Source: CAWVWD01 sp045106825
Lineage (GTDB): Bacteria > Bacteroidota > Bacteroidia > Chitinophagales > Saprospiraceae
DNA length: 64,000 bases
Assembly: GCA_045106825.1 (NCBI GenBank)
Contig: JBGCFH010000118.1
Location: 16,851-80,850, forward strand
Direction of reading: 5' to 3'
In this document: piece after piece, positions 61,160 to 64,000 of the stretch
How positions within the stretch are numbered: the stretch's first letter is position 1
Layout: each line of letters starts with the position of its first letter
Notes under the pieces: model-generated
What the model was told of the DNA's origin: nothing
The model's database searches: none
Seen by the model: only the letters and a program-made list of their open reading frames with translations
Made by a program: the position numbers and the translations under genes

Positions 61160-61781
61160 TACATTTTCTAACTTTTTCCACATCTTTTAACCCAGGCTCA
61201 ATCTCAAATCCACTATTCACATCAATCGCTATAATATTCAAACCTTCTAACTTTTGCACTTCCTCAATATTCTCCAAACTCAATCCACCGCTCAAAAAAA
61301 ACGGTTTTTCATTATCATAATCCTTCAAAACGTCCCAATTAAACGCAAAACCATTTCCGCCTTTTTCCTTGCCTTTTGTGTCAAACAAAAAATAATCGCA
61401 ATACGGTTTATACGGTTCTAATTGTTGAAAATCAAAGGTTTGACCGATGGAAAAAACTTTGATGATTTTTGTGTTCAAACCGTTTTTGGCAAAGGCAATG
61501 CCGTTTGCCCTACAAAATTCGGGCGATTCTTCGCCATGTAATTGCACTAAATCCAAACCATATTTTTCGACTTTCGACAATACATATTCCAATGACGAGT
61601 TGACGAATACACCAATTTTTTTAATGCCTTTCGGCAAATGATAGATTGTGGTTTCATCAAAATTCTCACCGACATATCGCTTTGATTTTTCATAAAAGAT
61701 AAATCCTAAATAGTCGGGATTAAGTGCGGCAATATCCGCTATGTTTTGCGGATGTTTCATGCCGCAGATTTTTAGTTGCAT
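61140..61781 (-). CDS. trpF: Phosphoribosylanthranilate isomerase
   Basis: 213 residues. MQLKICGMKHPQNIADIAAL with Cys6 as general base, YLGFIFYEKSKRYV, VQLHGEESPEFCRANGIAF, and the closing AIDVNSGFEIEPGLKDVEKV with the Asp general acid. It isomerises PRA to CdRP between TrpD and TrpC. The first 157 bp are repeated at 62588-62744 (155 of 157 identical). The next gene upstream is a Uma2-family gene with its own terminator, so transcription from trpC into trpF is likely cut. Confidence 0.96.
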   Translation of the reverse strand: MQLKICGMKHPQNIADIAALNPDYLGFIFYEKSKRYVGENFDETTIYHLPKGIKKIGVFVNSSLEYVLSKVEKYGLDLVQLHGEESPEFCRANGIAFAKNGLNTKIIKVFSIGQTFDFQQLEPYKPYCDYFLFDTKGKEKGGNGFAFNWDVLKDYDNEKPFFLSGGLSLENIEEVQKLEGLNIIAIDVNSGFEIEPGLKDVEKVRKCIDVLMS

Positions 61782-61824
61782 TGGATAATTATATTTTACT
61801 AAAATTACAATAAAATAAAGCTAT

Positions 61825-61866
61825 AAAAAACAATTTGGTAGCCAACTTAGATTTTGACTACCAAAT
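61825..61866 (-). terminator. Terminator of the Uma2-family gene, directly upstream of trpF
   Basis: AATTTGGTAG (61832-61841) pairs with CTACCAAATT (61857-61866); on the minus strand the hairpin is followed by a run of T (complement of 61825-61830). It is placed 28 bp past the Uma2 stop codon and 43 bp before the trpF start, so trpF may need its own promoter. Confidence 0.7.
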
Positions 61867-61893
61867 TTATAATTATATTAAAATATCAAAACA

Positions 61894-62526
61894 TCAATAA
61901 ACTTGCAGAATACCTACATTTTCATCCAAATTTAAGTTATCAATATTTGTATAAATATCGTTTAGTGAAATTGTCAAATCTAAGGAATGTAAATAGATAC
62001 TTTTATCTAAACCATGAGCTGATGAGATTCGCCACAAATTTTCCGCTTCTTTATACCACGTTTCTATTCTCGGAATCGTTTGATAAACCAAAACATATTC
62101 TTGAAACGATGGCAAACTTCGATAACATTCAAACTTTTCACCCTTATCTTTTGCCTTCGTGCTTTGTGAAAGTACCTCAATAATCAGCATCGGATTTTCT
62201 AAAACCGTTTGACGTTCCGTTGTATATTTTGGTTGCCCACAAACAACAGAAGCATCAGGAAACAAACCTTTTTTACATTTTGGAATCCAAACATTCATGT
62301 CGCTATTGAATGTTACACATTTTGCTTTTGATTGTCGAATACCTAAACTTAATTCCGTTCCAATATTATTACATATAATGCTATGACTTCCCGTTCCACC
62401 AGCCATTTCTACTAAATGGCCATCGTGATATTCATATTTATGTTCCGCATCTTCGAGCATCGTTTGATACTCTTCAAAAGTATAATAGCGATTCGTTTCT
62501 TGATTTTGATTATCCATATTTTCCAC
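61894..62526 (-). CDS. Uma2-family (PD-(D/E)XK-like) putative endonuclease
   Basis: 210 residues. YYTFEEYQTMLEDAEHKYEY is the Uma2 N-terminal region, then the nuclease-type core GLFPDASVVCGQPKY...LIIEVLSQSTKAKDKGEKFE with Asp and Glu-Val-Leu-Ser as in the Uma2/DUF820 family, and RIETWYKEAENLW. DUF820 proteins are widespread, mobile-looking proteins of restriction-endonuclease fold with unproven targets. It is inserted between trpC and trpF next to a 5' trpF copy, so it is the best candidate for the mobile cargo. Start could be the second Met (9 bp in). Confidence 0.88.
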   Translation of the reverse strand: MENMDNQNQETNRYYTFEEYQTMLEDAEHKYEYHDGHLVEMAGGTGSHSIICNNIGTELSLGIRQSKAKCVTFNSDMNVWIPKCKKGLFPDASVVCGQPKYTTERQTVLENPMLIIEVLSQSTKAKDKGEKFECYRSLPSFQEYVLVYQTIPRIETWYKEAENLWRISSAHGLDKSIYLHSLDLTISLNDIYTNIDNLNLDENVGILQVY

Positions 62527-62587
62527 GTTTAATTTTACTACAATATAAGGTTTCTAAACGAAAGCTATTAATGAAAAAATACTTTTC

Positions 62588-62744
62588 TGCCTTTCGGCAA
62601 ATGATAGATTGTGGCTTCATCAAAATTCTCACCGACATATCGCTTTGATTTTTCATAAAAGATAAATCCTAAATAGTCGGGATTAAGTGTGGCAATATCC
62701 GCTATGTTTTGCGGATGTTTCATGCCGCAGATTTTTAGTTGCAT
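62588..62744 (-). pseudogene. Displaced 5' fragment of trpF (52 codons)
   Basis: 157 bp, starting exactly at the ATG (62744), match the first 157 bp of trpF at 61625-61781 with two substitutions (one gives Val or Ala, one Ala or Thr). After it the frame continues for seven residues to a stop (KGRKVFFH) with no homology. Upstream and downstream flanks do not match. A remnant from the insertion of the Uma2 cassette. Confidence 0.92.
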
Positions 62745-62792
62745 AATCATTCTTCTTTATATCTAACTTTCGTTAATTCTCCATCTAAACAA

Positions 62793-63839
62793 TCAATTTT
62801 TGAAATATTCTTCTCCGTCGATTGTTGTTATGTAATCTTGATAGTTTAGATTTTGAAATTCCTCTTTACTCATTAGCCGAGGCATTACCTTCTTAATTCC
62901 ATCTTTCATTTCAATAGACGCTCTCATTGTCTGATAATACGTTTTATCTAAGGGCAACAATGCTTCATATTCATTAATTAAAAAGCTGTATAAAAATGAT
63001 TTGCGAATTAAACTATCTTCTTTATTAAAACAGGTTGTATCTCTCATCAAACTGAAATAAGTGATAAGTGCTTTATCCTGTCGATATTCAAACGTTTCTT
63101 CATTTCTTCTAACAGCTTCTTCTATTGCTAAATTTAATAACCTAATTGAAGTTTCATAATATCCATAATGACCTATTATCATGGCGTGATTTGCTGTCTT
63201 ACTATAATAGTAGCCATTTTTTCTAAATGCTTTTTTAATACATTCATCACTTGTTGCTTCCATTTTACTTACATATTCTTCCAAATATTCCTTTTTAAAT
63301 TTCCAACCAGCTTTCCCATATCTATCTGATTCTAAATACGTGAATGGTGATTCAAATTCACAATAGTCAATCGTATCAGGAACAGATTCGGAATAAAAAA
63401 TATTATTTTTAAAAGATAATTCTATTCTTGATTCTGTTGGATAGTTACCTTTTATTCTATCGTGAACACTTGTTATAGCATAATGATTTTTAGGTAATTC
63501 AATACCGCCACCACTTACCAAATCTGAAATATGACTCATTCTAATTGATTTCCAATTTCCAAGACTATCTTTCGATTGAATCGTAACTTTAGGATTTTTA
63601 TAAAATCCTGAAAAAGGTTCATCTACAAAAGTAGAATCTGTTCGATTAACAAGATATAATAACCAACTACCATGAAAACGAGTTGCTTCTAAATATAAAG
63701 TATCTGCTTCATATTCATTAGGATTTTCTAAAGGCATTACATCTACCATTTGACTGTAAAGTGTTTCCATACAACCACAATCTTGACCAAATCCCAAAAC
63801 ACCAACCATCGAAAAAATCAAAAAAAGAACCTGTTTCAT
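62793..63839 (-). CDS. Secreted protein of unknown function within the trp insertion
   Basis: 348 residues, signal peptide MKQVLFLIFSMVGVLGFGQ followed at once by DCGCME. No family recognised. The first half is beta-rich (DTLYLEATRFHGSWLLYLVN, ESRIELSFKNNIFYSESVPD); the second half is helical (HYGYYETSIRLLNLAIEEAV, SFLINEYEALLPLDKTYYQT). The cysteines (several pairs) suggest an exported protein with disulfides. It lies between trpC and the displaced trpF fragment, so it is likely cargo of the insertion or the site where it landed. Confidence 0.72.
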   Translation of the reverse strand: MKQVLFLIFSMVGVLGFGQDCGCMETLYSQMVDVMPLENPNEYEADTLYLEATRFHGSWLLYLVNRTDSTFVDEPFSGFYKNPKVTIQSKDSLGNWKSIRMSHISDLVSGGGIELPKNHYAITSVHDRIKGNYPTESRIELSFKNNIFYSESVPDTIDYCEFESPFTYLESDRYGKAGWKFKKEYLEEYVSKMEATSDECIKKAFRKNGYYYSKTANHAMIIGHYGYYETSIRLLNLAIEEAVRRNEETFEYRQDKALITYFSLMRDTTCFNKEDSLIRKSFLYSFLINEYEALLPLDKTYYQTMRASIEMKDGIKKVMPRLMSKEEFQNLNYQDYITTIDGEEYFKN

Positions 63840-63897
63840 TACTTATGAATTTATATGATTAGAAATTGATTTCATCATAAGAACGATTGTAATTGTC

Positions 63898-63930
63898 AAA
63901 CCGTGTCGGTTTTCAAAACCGATACGGTTT
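63898..63930. repeat. 33-bp palindrome just past trpC stop
   Basis: AAACCGTGTCGGTTTTCAAA and its mirror (one mismatch). Similar in design to the outer arm of the element at 42523 (GACCTGACAGGTTTTGAAAACC). It ends 2 bp from the trpC stop codon and lacks a T-run on the minus strand. Confidence 0.7.
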
Positions 63931-63931
63931 A

Positions 63932-64000
63932 TTACACACGAATCTGATTTATAAACTCCAAACAACTCTTCTCCGGCTCACTCGTCTTCATAAAATTCTC
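63932..64000 (-). CDS. trpC: Indole-3-glycerol phosphate synthase, 3' end (partial)
   Basis: Only the last 22 codons are in the window: ENFMKTSEPEKSCLEFINQI then RV and a stop. ENFMK and the EPxKxCxEFI pattern match the C-terminus of TrpC (IGPS). The gene runs off the right edge. It shows that the trp operon continues upstream and that about 2.1 kb has been inserted between trpC and trpF. Confidence 0.85.
   Translation of the reverse strand, partial: ENFMKTSEPEKSCLEFINQIRV

Noticed and set aside
1..64000. tRNA, rRNA, CRISPR arrays, integrase/transposase genes, prophage modules
   Set aside because: I looked for cloverleaf-like and rRNA-like stretches, repeat-spacer patterns and the usual recombinase motifs and found none I can support. 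A tRNA scan and an IS database search would be needed to be sure.

Overview
The window is about 64 kb of AT-rich chromosome from a member of the Bacteroidota. Three things point there. Promoters fit the group consensus (TTTG, about 19-21 bp, then TAnnTTTG, as upstream of rplS, HU and the met leader), and Shine-Dalgarno sequences are mostly missing. The gene content is typical: paired M16 peptidases, an OmpA-type envelope protein, carboxypeptidase-regulatory-like small proteins, a GIN-domain protein, and a metY-metX-hom cluster behind a SAM riboswitch. Genus cannot be fixed from sequence alone; I see no tRNA, rRNA, CRISPR array, complete IS or prophage.

Layout. 0-5.4 kb: a minus-strand heavy-metal RND efflux operon (His-rich small protein, CzcA-type pump, TolC-type channel), running off the left edge where the adaptor gene probably lies. 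5.9-9.4 kb: inactive/active M16 peptidase pair. 9.7-16.7 kb: gamma-carbonic-anhydrase-like protein, secreted and membrane proteins, a YcgL/RlaP-type nucleotidyltransferase, an OmpA-family protein, a NUMOD4-HNH protein and a YhhN protein. 17-27.8 kb: rplS, small lipoproteins, inositol monophosphatase, an ABC permease, HU, unknown proteins, gatB and an HD hydrolase. 27.9-32.5 kb: sulfur amino-acid cluster with promoter, SAM-I riboswitch, a previously unannotated Cys-rich leader ORF (ending CCCRMCCCCCS), then metY, metX and hom. 32.9-42.4 kb: phoD, cysS, an AAA ATPase/TOPRIM-like pair that looks like a phage-defence module, an orphan response regulator, aroQ, a doubly frameshifted membrane-protein gene and two thioredoxin lipoproteins. 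42.9-53.4 kb: O-antigen ligase/polymerase and Wzz-like genes, a cell-wall amidase, two MCE proteins, a BBE-type flavoprotein, a DksA-like protein, ArsR plus a TIGR04282 glycosyltransferase-like protein, and superoxide dismutase. 53.5-58.9 kb: tandem carboxypeptidase-like-domain proteins, GNAT, GIN-domain protein, S41 peptidase, HIT protein. 59-64 kb: trp genes (trpA, trpB, trpF and the 3' end of trpC), interrupted between trpC and trpF by a cassette with a Uma2-family gene, a secreted unknown and a 157-bp second copy of the trpF 5' end.

How it works together. The clearest regulatory unit is the met leader: SAM is sensed by the riboswitch, and Cys-tRNA supply could be sensed by translation of the Cys-rich leader, both ahead of genes that assimilate sulfide into homocysteine. 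cysS lies a few kb downstream. The clearest evolutionary event is the insertion in the trp operon, which rebuilt a full trpF and left a displaced 5' copy.

The second strong theme is intergenic repeats: several families of inverted repeats and palindromes occupy many non-coding gaps, including those inside the met and trp operons. They include a MITE-like element (two copies), a REP-like CCCGAnnnnTCGGG palindrome (about seven copies, two of them inside reading frames) and a 320-bp nested palindrome.
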